Shown: positions 39,945 through 49,852 of the stretch, piece after piece | Layout of the letters: each line of letters starts with the position of its first letter | How positions within the stretch are numbered: the stretch's first letter is position 1 | Origin: Blastobasis lacticolella | Taxonomy: Eukaryota; Arthropoda; Insecta; Lepidoptera; Blastobasidae | Reading direction: 5' to 3' | DNA length: 64,000 bases | Assembly (NCBI GenBank): GCA_905147135.1 | Contig: LR990052.1 | Coordinates: 17,732,200 to 17,796,199 of the forward strand | Translations under genes and position numbers: made by a program | Notes under the pieces: generated by a model | What the model was told of the DNA's origin: nothing | Seen by the model: only the letters and a program-made list of their open reading frames with translations | The model's database searches: none

Positions 39945-41325
39945 CCATTTCTGTCCCACTGCAGGGCAAAGGCCTCCCTTTCGATCTTCCACGACTCACG
40001 GTCGGATGCTTAAACAATAACAAATATTATCTATTTAATATAGCTACGACAAAGATAGGTACTGAGGCAGCTTACTTGACATAAAGTTTGCAGCCTTACT
40101 AAGAAATACTGTTTAGATCTATTTAATTAGTATGCCAAAAAATAGTGCCTCGTTTCTAAATGTAAAGTTTCAACAATAGTGCTTCGTGAGGATACTAACT
40201 AGACGTATTGGTCCAATCAGGAATCCATTGTACGGGAGTTTAAAAAATATGGAAATAGATAAAATAGTGCTTGAAATAGTTGTAAATTCATATAAATTAC
40301 AATTCACATTATTCTAAATTGCTCAACATAGTTGATAATTTTCTACATTAATGATAAAAATTTAGACTGTAATTGAATTTTGGACGTTACTCAAATGTAA
40401 AAGAGTGCATAATTGAATATACGTATACATACAGCCATTAAGAAAACATATAAAATGAAATTGTTTAAATGACATATTTTTGTAAAACTGCGTAATTTTT
40501 ATGAAACAAGTACTATTTGTCACTATTTTGACAAAACCATGAAATTCGATTGTAATGCTGCTAACTGTAAAGACCGATTGGCGTCCTGTGTCGTTATAAT
40601 TAGTAAATATCTATTATATTTTTAAACACACGAGAGTGGTGTTATAAATTAGTCGTGATCTGTGGCAATGTGACTTCCGAATAGATTGACCTATTTAATT
40701 GCGATTTTCCTTATTTAAAAACAAATATAATCGAGATGTTTCCTAGCGTCTTTCATTAATATTGGTACAGGAGTTTGGGTTATATTTGAGATATTGTAGA
40801 CTAGGATATTATTAATACATCATTTAATAAAATAATAATCATCTTGGCGGGGTCAGGTAATTACAGCCAATAGTGACTGCCACCTGTCTCACAAGTGTAA
40901 CTCTTCGCACAAAAATTCGAATACTCTTCGATCACGTTAATTGAGCTTGCTATATTCGATTCGTTTTTTCCTATTAACTTAAACAGCACCTTTAGCGTAT
41001 AGTATTTTGAACTCGAAGTCAAATTTTGCTAGTGTAAGTTACAAATGTCACAGATAAAATAATTTCACAAGCGAAAAGCGTACATATCCGTAAAAAATTA
41101 GTAATGTTTGGCGGCACTAAGGATCGAACTCGGTACCTCTCGCTTGCGAGACCAACCCACCGTTTATGCCACATCCATCACGCTACTCGAAATTTGAGAT
41201 AGGACCCATAGCAATATAAATAAAGTAGCTGTAAAACAACTAGGTCATATAAACAGCACAGTAATTTTTTTCTAATAATTAAGTGATATAACTGAAAACA
41301 AAATAAAAAAAGATTTCTAAAATAA
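39945..41325. other. CE4 intron 2 sequence outside the LINE
   Basis: AT-rich, with family A SINE fragments on the minus strand at about 40838-40890 (3' part) and 41098-41180 (tRNA-like head). No exon or protein is seen between them. Confidence 0.55.
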
Positions 41326-41336
41326 CTTACCCAGTA

Positions 41337-44102
41337 CTGCCATTTTGCCAGCCTGGAACATGTGCTAGCGGATTTACGTCCTCAATATGACCACACAATA
41401 ATTATGGGGGACTTTAATACCTGTTTAGTAAGGAATGATTCTCGTTCTAAAAATCTCCTTTCACTTTTAAACTCACTCGACCTTCATTCCTTGCCCCTTG
41501 GTCCCACTCATTTCCCCCATAATGGCCCACCATCACTTCTAGACTTAATGGTTACATCTTCTCCTAAGGTAGTGCATTCACATGGCCAGTTTAGGGCACC
41601 CGCCTTCTCCGCCCATGACCTAATTTATGCTTCATTCAAAATTCGTCCACCCAAGAACAGGCATAAAGTTATTTTTCTTAGAAACTTCTCGGATATGGAC
41701 CACGAGGCTCTTCTTGAAGATATGCAGAAAGCGGATTGGGAATCGGTCCTCTCCGCTGACAATATTGATGAAAAAATTCGGGCTTTTAATTTAATTATAA
41801 TGGGAGTGTACGACAAACGCGCACCTGTCCGACCAGTGAGAGTGAAGTACTTTCCAGCACCCTGGATCACACCAGAGATAAAGGCTCTTATGGCTAAGAG
41901 GGACAGGGCCAAGTTGAAGTTGCGGCACGACCCTTCCTCTCGGAATAGGGATAACTATATTTCTCTACGAATTTTCTGTAATCGCAGGTGCCGTGCGGCC
42001 AAACGGAGTTATATCCACAAAACCGTCGACGAGTGCCCGCCCTCGAGGCTTTGGAGGTTTTTACGATCCTTGGGAGTGGGGAAGGATGGACTGGCAGAAT
42101 CCTCAGGCATGGATCTAAATGATTTAAACCTACATTTCTGCACGTCCTCTCCTGTTATAGATCCTAGCATTAAGAGTAGCACCTTATCAGAGCTGGATAG
42201 CAAAGGAGTTATCTGTGACGAACCACTGAGCCTGGGGCAGATTTCTGATCGGGAAGTTTTGAGTTTACTGAAAACCATTAAGACCCGAGCGACCGGTGAT
42301 GACGGAGTGAGCCTTGATATGATCAATCCTGTCAAAGAGTTTTTAGCTCCATTCCTAGCTCACTTAATTAATTATTCCTTGTCTTCAGGGGTGTTTCCTT
42401 CCTTCTGGAAGCGAGCACATGTTACTCCTCTCCCTAAAAAATCAAATCCATCCTCTTTCGCTGAATTTCGGCCAATTTCCATCCTTCCCATTTTATCAAA
42501 GGTTATTGAAAAGTTTGTTCAGCGTAGCTTGTGTTCTCATTTGTTGCGGTTCGACCTTCTAAATCGGTATCAGTCGGGCTTCCGTTCTGGGCACAGCACA
42601 GCCACTGCACTTGTAAAAATCACAGACGATATACGACTGAACATCGAGAGGAAGGAGCTAACAGCGCTGGTTCTTCTCGATTTCAGTTGTGCTTTCAACA
42701 CGGTCGATTATGATATTTTGCTGGCTGTGCTAAGAACACTGAACATGACTGAAACTGCGCTCTCTTGGTTCCGTTCATATCTCGAGGATCGGGTCCAATT
42801 AGTTAAGGTTGGCGACTGTCGCTCGGATTGGTGCCCCATAACAGCGGGAGTACCTCAGGGGGGAATTCTTTCACCGGTTCTTTTCTCCATATTTATTGAC
42901 GGGATTACATCATATCTAACGTCGTCGTTTCACCTCTATGCAGATGACCTTCAACTGTACAGATCTGCTCCTCTGTCAGATTTCAATGCTGCCGTTGAGA
43001 TGCTGAATAGGGACCTCTTCACTATTGAGAGCTGGGCAAAAAAGTTTGGACTCAGAGTAAACGCTTCTAAATCACAAGCGATTGTGATTGGCAGCCAGCA
43101 TTTCGTTTCGAAATTTGGGAGTATTGCTCAGCCGAAATTAATTTTCGATGGCACCGTCATAGAGTTCAGTGACACAGTTAGAAACCTGGGGCTCATATTC
43201 GACCAAACTCTGTCCTGGTCGACGCACATTGGTGAGGTTAGCCGCAGGGCTTTCGCGTCATTCCACTCGCTTAAGAGATTGCAGCACTTTTTGCCTTCTG
43301 AAACAAAATTACTATTGGTGAATTCCCTCATTCTTCCGCTTTTGGACTATGGGGACGTTGCTTACCTGGACCCCACTGAGGAGCTTCTCTCTCGGCTGGA
43401 GCGATTGCAGAATCTCTGCATCAGGTATGTTTTTGGACTGCGTAAGTTCGACCATGTGTCCGAATTCAGACGCAAACTTAACTGGCTGCCTATACGGCGA
43501 CGGAGGGAATGCCATGTGCTTGGGCTATTATTTAATACCCTTTTCAATCCCACTGCCCCTATCTATTTGCGCGAGATGTTCAATTACTGTCCACCCGCCA
43601 ATCCCCGTTTACGACCCCGCAATGAACTTCTACTCGCGATTCCATCTCACGGCTCAGCGAGTTACGGAAAGTCGTTCCGGGTGTTCTCTGCGCGTCTGTG
43701 GAACGCACTACCGGAAGACATACAGAATTCTCGGACATCATGCTCCTTCAAGGATCGTTTGAGGAAGCACTTCCTGAGTATTCAATAGAGCTTTATTTTA
43801 TTTTTAACTATTATATATTTATAGTATGTTAGGTATATAGTATATAGTATTATAGTTTATGGTATAGTATATTTATGTGGTATATAGTATTCAACATTAT
43901 AGTTATATTTAAATTGGCACAAAACTTGATATTGCTACCACCGCTCGTTAAATAGCTCATTTCGGAATATCCAAGGTAAGGTTAGCTGGAAGAAATCCCA
44001 TTGTGGGATAAGCCCGCCTTTGCAATGTATATTTATTTTCTTTTGTTATTGTTCTTTATGTAGTTATACGCAATAAAGAGTTTACATACATACATACATA
44101 CA
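41337..44102 (+). mobile_element. LINE inserted at the CE4 exon 2 donor
   Basis: 2766 bp, flanked by a 9-bp target-site duplication TACCCAGTA (41328-41336 and 44103-44111). It is 5'-truncated within the endonuclease but otherwise undamaged. The 3' end has a hairpin (43995-44009), GCAATAAAGAG and a CATA microsatellite tail. Orientation is opposite to CE4. Confidence 0.93.
41362..43788 (+). CDS. LINE endonuclease (partial) and reverse transcriptase
   Basis: An 808-residue open frame with no internal stop. The C-terminal part of the APE-type endonuclease includes GDFN (residues 16-19) and SAHDLIY (83-89; the usual motif is SDHD). The RT follows: FRPISILPILSKVIEK near 369-384, palm motif LLDFSCAFNTVD (438-449; more often DFSKAFD), GVPQGGILSP (496-505) and catalytic YADD (526-529). 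The C-terminal block ARLWNALPEDI is typical of CR1/Jockey-group elements. The first codon counted is GTG and the frame is open upstream to the truncation, so there is no natural start. It once mediated target-primed reverse transcription. The intact frame suggests a young insertion. Confidence 0.9.
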   Translation: MLADLRPQYDHTIIMGDFNTCLVRNDSRSKNLLSLLNSLDLHSLPLGPTHFPHNGPPSLLDLMVTSSPKVVHSHGQFRAPAFSAHDLIYASFKIRPPKNRHKVIFLRNFSDMDHEALLEDMQKADWESVLSADNIDEKIRAFNLIIMGVYDKRAPVRPVRVKYFPAPWITPEIKALMAKRDRAKLKLRHDPSSRNRDNYISLRIFCNRRCRAAKRSYIHKTVDECPPSRLWRFLRSLGVGKDGLAESSGMDLNDLNLHFCTSSPVIDPSIKSSTLSELDSKGVICDEPLSLGQISDREVLSLLKTIKTRATGDDGVSLDMINPVKEFLAPFLAHLINYSLSSGVFPSFWKRAHVTPLPKKSNPSSFAEFRPISILPILSKVIEKFVQRSLCSHLLRFDLLNRYQSGFRSGHSTATALVKITDDIRLNIERKELTALVLLDFSCAFNTVDYDILLAVLRTLNMTETALSWFRSYLEDRVQLVKVGDCRSDWCPITAGVPQGGILSPVLFSIFIDGITSYLTSSFHLYADDLQLYRSAPLSDFNAAVEMLNRDLFTIESWAKKFGLRVNASKSQAIVIGSQHFVSKFGSIAQPKLIFDGTVIEFSDTVRNLGLIFDQTLSWSTHIGEVSRRAFASFHSLKRLQHFLPSETKLLLVNSLILPLLDYGDVAYLDPTEELLSRLERLQNLCIRYVFGLRKFDHVSEFRRKLNWLPIRRRRECHVLGLLFNTLFNPTAPIYLREMFNYCPPANPRLRPRNELLLAIPSHGSASYGKSFRVFSARLWNALPEDIQNSRTSCSFKDRLRKHFLSIQ

Positions 44103-44104
44103 TA

Positions 44105-44980
44105 CCCAGTAGTTATAAAATTGAGCTACAAATCTCTCATCTTAGCTCTCATGCTGCGTGTCCGATCAGAAAAAACGATTTCATCTCCAGAGCCGACCAC
44201 CAGCCTTCATATAACGCAGCCTTTGAACTTGCAATTTGAGTGAACGTAAAGTAGGATATGCAAAAGTTACATCACTGAAATAATCAATGTAGCTCAAGAT
44301 AGTTTCTTCACTTATAGCTTTATCTCCGAAATAGAATTCCTTTACCTTTTTTGCCACTTTCTCCTTTTCGTCTTCGCTACTGAATTGCAAGTCAGCTGTT
44401 AAAAAATGTTTAAACCTTTCATTCATTTCGTAATTCTACATTTCAAAAGCTCCAAAACCCAATCTAAGTAATCCTTCCATTTCAACAAATCCGTAAAGCA
44501 TGGGATATTTTAATAATTGCCTTCTTTTAAAATTTTAACCGGAGTATCTTCAAGGAATCTCTCTACTCCAGTATCACGTTCTACGCAAGATGAAAACCCA
44601 AAGTCGGAGTCTTTTCTAATCAAAAATTGATCAGACATCAATAGTTCTAACGGTGCATGTTTGTAAAAATTCTCAAGAGCGTATGTATCATCTACGTCAG
44701 TCAAATTAGCTGTCTAGCAAAATCCTTCGCATTCTGTAGCGGATCCAGTTGGACAGACCATACACCAACATTTGCTCCGCTTTCTGGTATCACTTTATTA
44801 AATAATCCTTTCGTGGTCTTCGATAACTGTAACAAGTCTGCAGCAGAAGAGCCTGCACTATAGCCTTCGATAGTAACACCGTCTGGATTTCCACCAAAAC
44901 TGGCAATGTTATTTTTCATTCATCTCAATAACGCCACTTGATCTTTCATACCAGCATTTCTGCTCTTTACTGTACCAAAC
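44105..44980 (-). pseudogene. CE4 exon 2 remnant
   Basis: Recognisable from NAGMKDQVALLR through GGNPDGVTIEGYSAGSSA to KMRD and ITTG, but broken by the stops, frameshifts and deletions given for CE4. Its last codons fall in the LINE target-site duplication. Confidence 0.9.
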
Positions 44981-44984
44981 TGCT

Positions 44985-45235
44985 AGATGGTTAGAATTAA
45001 GATTTTCATTTTATTTATTTTTGTCTTTATTTTGTATTACACTATGGACATATTGTGTCTGAAATAAAGTTTTGAACTGAATTGAATTAGTCGCTGTTGG
45101 AATACGGTAAAGTTGTCGAAATTTTGAAAGACACTACGTATGTTTTGTGTTAGTATGGTTAATGGATTACCGTAAGCGGAAACATATTGTATGCAGTTCT
45201 CTACATCACAAGACCTTGACTCGGATACAGATAAA
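44985..45235 (+). mobile_element. Probable LINE 3' end in CE4 intron 1
   Basis: GTCTGAAATAAAGTTTTGAA followed by CTGAATTGAATT looks like a retroposon 3' end with a short repeat tail near 45090. It begins where exon 2 homology ends, so it may mark the deletion that removed the 5' part of exon 2. Confidence 0.5.
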
Positions 45236-45239
45236 TTAT

Positions 45240-46023
45240 CTAAAACCTTAAAGAGATAATCCGTCTTTCACACAAAGACCTAGATCGCCACAATGGCCGC
45301 ACGTGATATCAGCCTGACGACAAGATTTTGCTGCATGTCCATACTGCTGACACTTAAAGCAGCGAGTGATAAGAGAAGTCTCTGACAGGGCATGACTCTA
45401 TCTTGCGTTATGAGCGCCTTACGTATGAGAGTAGGTACTTCTAAAATGGAATTACAGGTCTCGGCATCTTTCTTCCCAGACTTATGACTCGAACTTTATG
45501 GACGTCAAAAAGATCTCAAGTGTATTTATATATCATCTAGTTTTTCTGCCAGGTTTTGATTAAAAACGCACTTGAAGACCTCGGACTGTTGCATCGACGC
45601 GGGTACTCCGATAATTATAATTCTAGGTCTGCGTTTATGGGGCTCATCTACAGTCAGGCCAGAGGATGTCAGCTGGGCAGATTGCTTTAGCTTCTCTACG
45701 TCGCTTTTGTTTGCAGTGCTTATTATAACTCCGCCATTCTTCGTCTTACGGAGGCCTCTCACGTGCAGCTGCATTTCTTCCGGGCAGATGAGTTTTTGGA
45801 CGAGAGATTTAGTTTCCTCACTAAACTTCTGTGTATCTTCCGGATATATGGCAATGGTACTCAAGTTAGTGGGCTTTATGAAATCATTATCTTTTTTCTT
45901 AACCATATCGGCGAAGGAAATGGTACCTGTCGTAGGTTTTGAGGACTTTTCAATGCTTTGTTTTAGGTCTTGTAGCTGCTGTGATAAGTCGTGCTTGTCC
46001 GGATCCTTGTGCCCTAAGCTCAA
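45240..46023 (-). mobile_element. LINE ORF1 (gag-like) remnant with zinc knuckles
   Basis: A 165-residue open stretch (45526-46023) has a coiled, charged N-terminus and then RRPRIIIIGVPASM. This layout is seen in ORF1 proteins of R1/I-type LINEs. Past a frame break, 45270-45375 encodes CFKCQQYGHAAKSC (a CCHC knuckle) and CGHCGDLGLC. Same strand as CE4, inside its intron 1. Non-functional. Confidence 0.75.
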
Positions 46024-46404
46024 ACTAAAATATATGCCTATAATATACCTACTTTAAAACTAGTACTTAGTCATTATACTAATATGATTCACACGGAAAT
46101 CGACACAGTCGACACATATATTGCTTACTGCCAAAACTAGGTCGCGACTCCGCAAATAATTAATAATATAATTAATAACTAGACACGTCCGATTTGAACG
46201 GTGTCATCTCGATGATCGGGCGGTGTCATCTCGATTCTATGTTCTATTGACTGTTCTGTTGACTATGTTCGCTTATTGGCACAATTCATAGTCCAAAAAC
46301 ACCAATACCTTTGAGACTTTTTATTGATCTAGTACTATACTATACTACTTAAATACAACTTTCGTTTGTTTACAAACATCACAAGCTATATGTTAGGAAG
46401 TTAC

Positions 46405-46581
46405 CTTAAACTTATTGGGCCCAGTGGGCGCGGTGGCGTACGGTATGCTGTAGAAGATGAAGATGCCATCCTCGTGGTAGCCGCGCACGGGCCCCCACGC
46501 GGTCTGCACCAGCCTCATCGCGGACTCGGCCTGCGCGATCGCCGGCGCCAGCAGCGCACACAATGCCAATGCTAATAATAT
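46405..46581 (-). pseudogene. CE4 exon 1 with lost start codon
   Basis: Fifty-nine codons, open to the GTAACT donor, but the initiator position (46579-46581) reads ATA. It otherwise keeps LLALALCALLAPAIAQAES and the GPVRGYHEDGIF block. Confidence 0.92.
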
Positions 46582-46650
46582 GACGGCTTGACTTCTCCCT
46601 AAGTAGTACTGTGTTATGTATACGGACAGGTTTGACCGGTTGGATATGTA

Positions 46651-46712
46651 ATGTAAGCATGATTCGGCTACAAGTTGCCAGGGTGGATATGTAATGTAAG
46701 CATGATTCAGCT
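46651..46712 (-). promoter_or_regulatory. Duplicated upstream motif, CE4
   Basis: The AGCCGAATCATGCTTACAT word occurs at 46651-46669 and, with one change, at 46694-46712. This is part of a 43-bp-period tandem duplication. The nearer copy is 70-88 bp upstream of the former start codon. Confidence 0.6.
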
Positions 46713-46842
46713 CAAAGCTATATATGTTGGTAAGATAGCCAACGCGTCCGGCTTTATATTTTAATTACTACCGCAGGATTTAATACTACCTATTGTGAGC
46801 ATAACTGTTATTGTAGCGGGAATTGTTATGGAATTCATCTTC

Positions 46843-47886
46843 ATAATAGTCGAGGCTCTATTGGATCGCTCCCATACAGAACCTTAAAAATTTTTATAGA
46901 GCTATGGGCTTCACTACATTTGTTCCTCGAGTAATTCTAAGCATTTCTAGCGCGGGCCCCACGACAAAAATATATTCATTTCATTTCATTTCATTTTCAT
47001 TTCATTTCAAAAATGCTGCTGCCAGGGGCGAACCTACTTTTAAAATGTACAAATTTTTTAAACTGTTTTAACGAAAGGAAGGAAGTCGTTTCTCTTGTTG
47101 TTCAAAGTATAGAAAATATCATTTGTACCCATTATCGATCTGACTTGCCAAATATCGCAAATGTATGTCCGTAACTTACTTACTTTTAGAATGTACAAGT
47201 TTTTGCAAATGCTTTAAACGAAAATTAATGCGAACAGAATTCTATTTTTTTTCTTGAGCCGGAAATTGTGACAATTATTTAAAGGTAATTTATACTTAGG
47301 TTAAAGTTTTCAGACAATTGATATGAAACTTACCATAGTAGCTTGATAATACAGACCAATTTGTAAATAGGTAAATCGCCTCTTAGAAGGAGTTGTCACC
47401 ACCGCGACGTTACAGATTTCTTATTACCAACTTTTAGTTGCAAGAGGTTCTTGAAATTTATATTTTCAGAATCGGCATAAAATACGCTTTGTTATAGTAT
47501 TTTTTGTTTGTTATATTTTCCTATGATTTAAAAGTTATTAGCTCTCAAAGCAGAAAATAAATTGTTTTTTTTTTCTTTTATACGATTTATTCAAAATATT
47601 GCTATGAAAATGATAAAAATAAATACCGTAAATGAAATCTACATCTTTATTTTATACGAAAATGATACCAAACTTGCTGTAGTAGCTAGCGGGAAACTTA
47701 CAGATATTTTTTTTAATATGAAGGGCGGAGGGGTCCTTTAGGGGGCCCCTCGCCCCTGGCAGCAGCATTTTTTTTAGTGGGGCCCGCGCTAAAATGCTTA
47801 GAATTACTTAAGGAATAAATGTGGTGAAGCCCATAGCTCTATAAAAAATTGTAAGGTTCTGACCAATATAGCCTCCACTATAATTA
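46843..47886. mobile_element. 1.04-kb element with ~110-bp terminal inverted repeats
   Basis: The left arm ATAATAGT...CAGAACCTTA...AGAGCTATGGGCTTCAC...GCGCGGGCCCCAC is mirrored at the right end with scattered mismatches. A further inner pair, AATGCTGCTGCCAGGGGCGA, lies at about 47012 and 47750. No transposase frame. A TTTCATTTCA run lies next to the left arm. Confidence 0.85.
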
Positions 47887-48160
47887 GTTATTTTTAGGGA
47901 CAGGGGGCATTCTACTTAGGAACGATTTCCAATAAAATACGTGTATAAACCAACAAAATATCAACACCAACACTTATCAAATAGTGTAGAGATTAATAAT
48001 GTATCGTTGTAAATGAGCTGTAGATATTTATTTGGATTTGAAGTCGGTGTGAGGTACGCGCGGAATAACACACATAGATAAGATAACCCATGTTTACGCA
48101 AACTTACAATCGTGAGCTTGTCATTTTGGACATTTTAAGTTTTTTAATTATTTCGGACAC

Positions 48161-48285
48161 GTACGATCTTAAAGTACGCGGTTTTTAAATTCGCGAACTT
48201 ACTCGGCTCGACGTCGGTGATATACCTACGTACGAACTTAAGGTACGCTGTTTTTAAGTACACGAACTTATCCGGCCCGCTTTTA
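48161..48285. repeat. Two-unit tandem repeat, ~70-bp period
   Basis: Two units built on GTACGAWCTTAARGTACGC, GGTTTTTAA and CGAACTTA-CCGGC-type words, at about 48161 and 48231. Confidence 0.7.
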
Positions 48286-48289
48286 TTGA

Positions 48290-49020
48290 ATCCCGTAAAT
48301 TTATTTATTTATTCGTATGGCATTTATAGCCGAGTCGCTAATTATAACCGTATTCCGTAAATAATTCCAGTCAATAGCTTCGAAAATCAGTCAATTTCGC
48401 AAAAGAAAACCATAAAGTTAATTAAACTTAAACAAAGGATGCGGTCAAGAGGTTCATAGAAGGTGTTCACTAAGATCCAGCCGGTGCAAAGTGAATAAAA
48501 AACGGAAGAATGTAAAATCGGAACTCGTACCAGTTGAATAAAGAAATCTAAGTCTAGCCAATTCTTCACAATTATTTTTTTAAAATAAATATTTTTATTA
48601 AAACTGCAACATTCATGCGACACTCATGCAACACTGGAACAAGCCGTAGAGTAAATGTCGAAAATGTCGAGGCTAATGTAATAATTTTTTTTTTTTTTTT
48701 ATGTTATCCGGCAGACAAACAGGCATGCGGGCCACCTAATGGAAAGTGGTCACCGCCGCCTATGGACATCAGCAACACCAGGGGAGTCACCATGTGCGTC
48801 AATAATAGCCTCCTTCTGTAGTGTCACCATGACAGTGACTTTGTAACCTTATCAGTACTTATTAGGTACTTAGACTTTACTTATGATAATAGCCTCCTTT
48901 ATCTTACGTGTAATGCATTGAGAAAACACTGCTTTTAATGTTACATAAAATGGCCGACGAATGTGCCCAAAATGAACTAGCATAAGGACTAGATTTTCTT
49001 AAATTCATGGTATGTACAAC
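48290..49020. other. Intergenic, CE4-CE5 spacer
   Basis: No gene supported. It includes a family-B-like piece near 48705-48830 (GGCAGACAAACAGGC, GGCCACCTAATGGAAAG) preceded by a T20 run. Confidence 0.5.
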
Positions 49021-49029
49021 ATGGTTACC

Positions 49030-49215
49030 TTGGCGTTAATGTCCCGGGTGTGCTTTCGCGCGTGAGAGCCCGGGGTCTGCCTTGACCATGATCCAGAATT
49101 TAATAGATCAGGTAATTACAGTGGAGCGATGGTCATCTGACCTTCGTGACCCTATTAACAGGTGAACCTCAGCAGATTGCATCATCACCGTAAGAGCATC
49201 GCTTACTGTTCAACT
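49030..49215 (-). mobile_element. SINE family A fragment
   Basis: The 3' half of the SINE on the minus strand, from GGCGTTAATGTCCCGGG to the GTAAGAGCATCG body word. Confidence 0.75.
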
Positions 49216-49581
49216 AATATGTGGAATGGGAAACAGTAAGGGTTTTTCCCAAAGACTCGGGTAAGAACATGTACTATTAGATTTATCTATATCATAAATG
49301 TGTTACTTAGCTGTTATAATAATAAATATTATTTCCAACGTTATTAATCTTTACACCGTTTCTTAAGTATAATAAGTTTTTTTGTTGGTTAGATACTTAA
49401 CACGTATATTTTATTCCAAATTGTTCCAAATTTTACTTCAAAGTAGAATGAATGTGCCTTGTTGTTAAGGATAATTCCTTATGAGGATAAATTCCCGCTA
49501 CAGTGTAAAAATTTGCAACCGTAGTCTGAATGTAAAATCCGGTTGCTATCAAATCAACGTAGATAGGACGATAATTCAAAT

Positions 49582-49597
49582 AGCCGCATGATTACAT
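49582..49597 (+). promoter_or_regulatory. Conserved upstream motif, CE5 (shortened)
   Basis: AGCCGCATGATTACAT, 79 bp before the CE5 ATG, followed by AACGTATCTCACCGA as in CE6. Compared with CE3, CE4 and CE6 it has lost a few bases in the middle. TCAGTGAGACG lies just upstream of the ATG. Confidence 0.55.
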
Positions 49598-49675
49598 AAC
49601 GTATCTCACCGAGCAAACCTGTCTTAGTAAACAGTCTCATACATAACTCAGTACTCAGTGAGACGTCAAGCCGTG

Positions 49676-49852
49676 ATGTTGTTGGTCTTGTCGTTGTGCG
49701 CGCTGCTGGCGCCGGCGCTCGCGCAGGCCGAGCCCGCTTCGAGGCTGGTGCAGACCGCGCAGGGGCCCGTTCGCGGCTACAACGAGGATGGCATCTTCGT
49801 CTTCTACAGCATACCGTACGCCACTGCGCCTACTGGGCCCAACAAGTTTAAG
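49676..49852 (+). CDS. CE5 exon 1
   Basis: Fifty-nine codons from ATG to the GTAACT donor, phase 0. GC-rich. It is four codons shorter than in CE1/CE2, because the QERLHERAS segment is replaced by AEPAS. Confidence 0.92.

Larger units (their letters stand above)
39650..46581 (-). pseudogene. CE4: esterase pseudogene with LINE insertion
   Basis: The pieces on the minus strand are exon 1 (46405-46581), the 3' two-thirds of exon 2 (about 44105-44980) and a truncated exon 3 (39650-39765). The lesions are:
(1) the start ATG is ATA;
(2) the first ~330 nt of exon 2 are missing;
(3) a Trp codon is TGA near 44920;
(4) a 1-nt deletion near 44703 shifts the frame;
(5) a stop and frameshift follow EGNY near 44510;
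(6) Trp codons are TAG near 44440 and 44130;
(7) a deletion removes the catalytic His region;
(8) a 2.77-kb LINE sits at the exon 2 donor;
(9) exon 3 is cut after LLAR.
The nucleophile motif GYSAG survives. A gag relic lies in intron 1. Confidence 0.92.
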
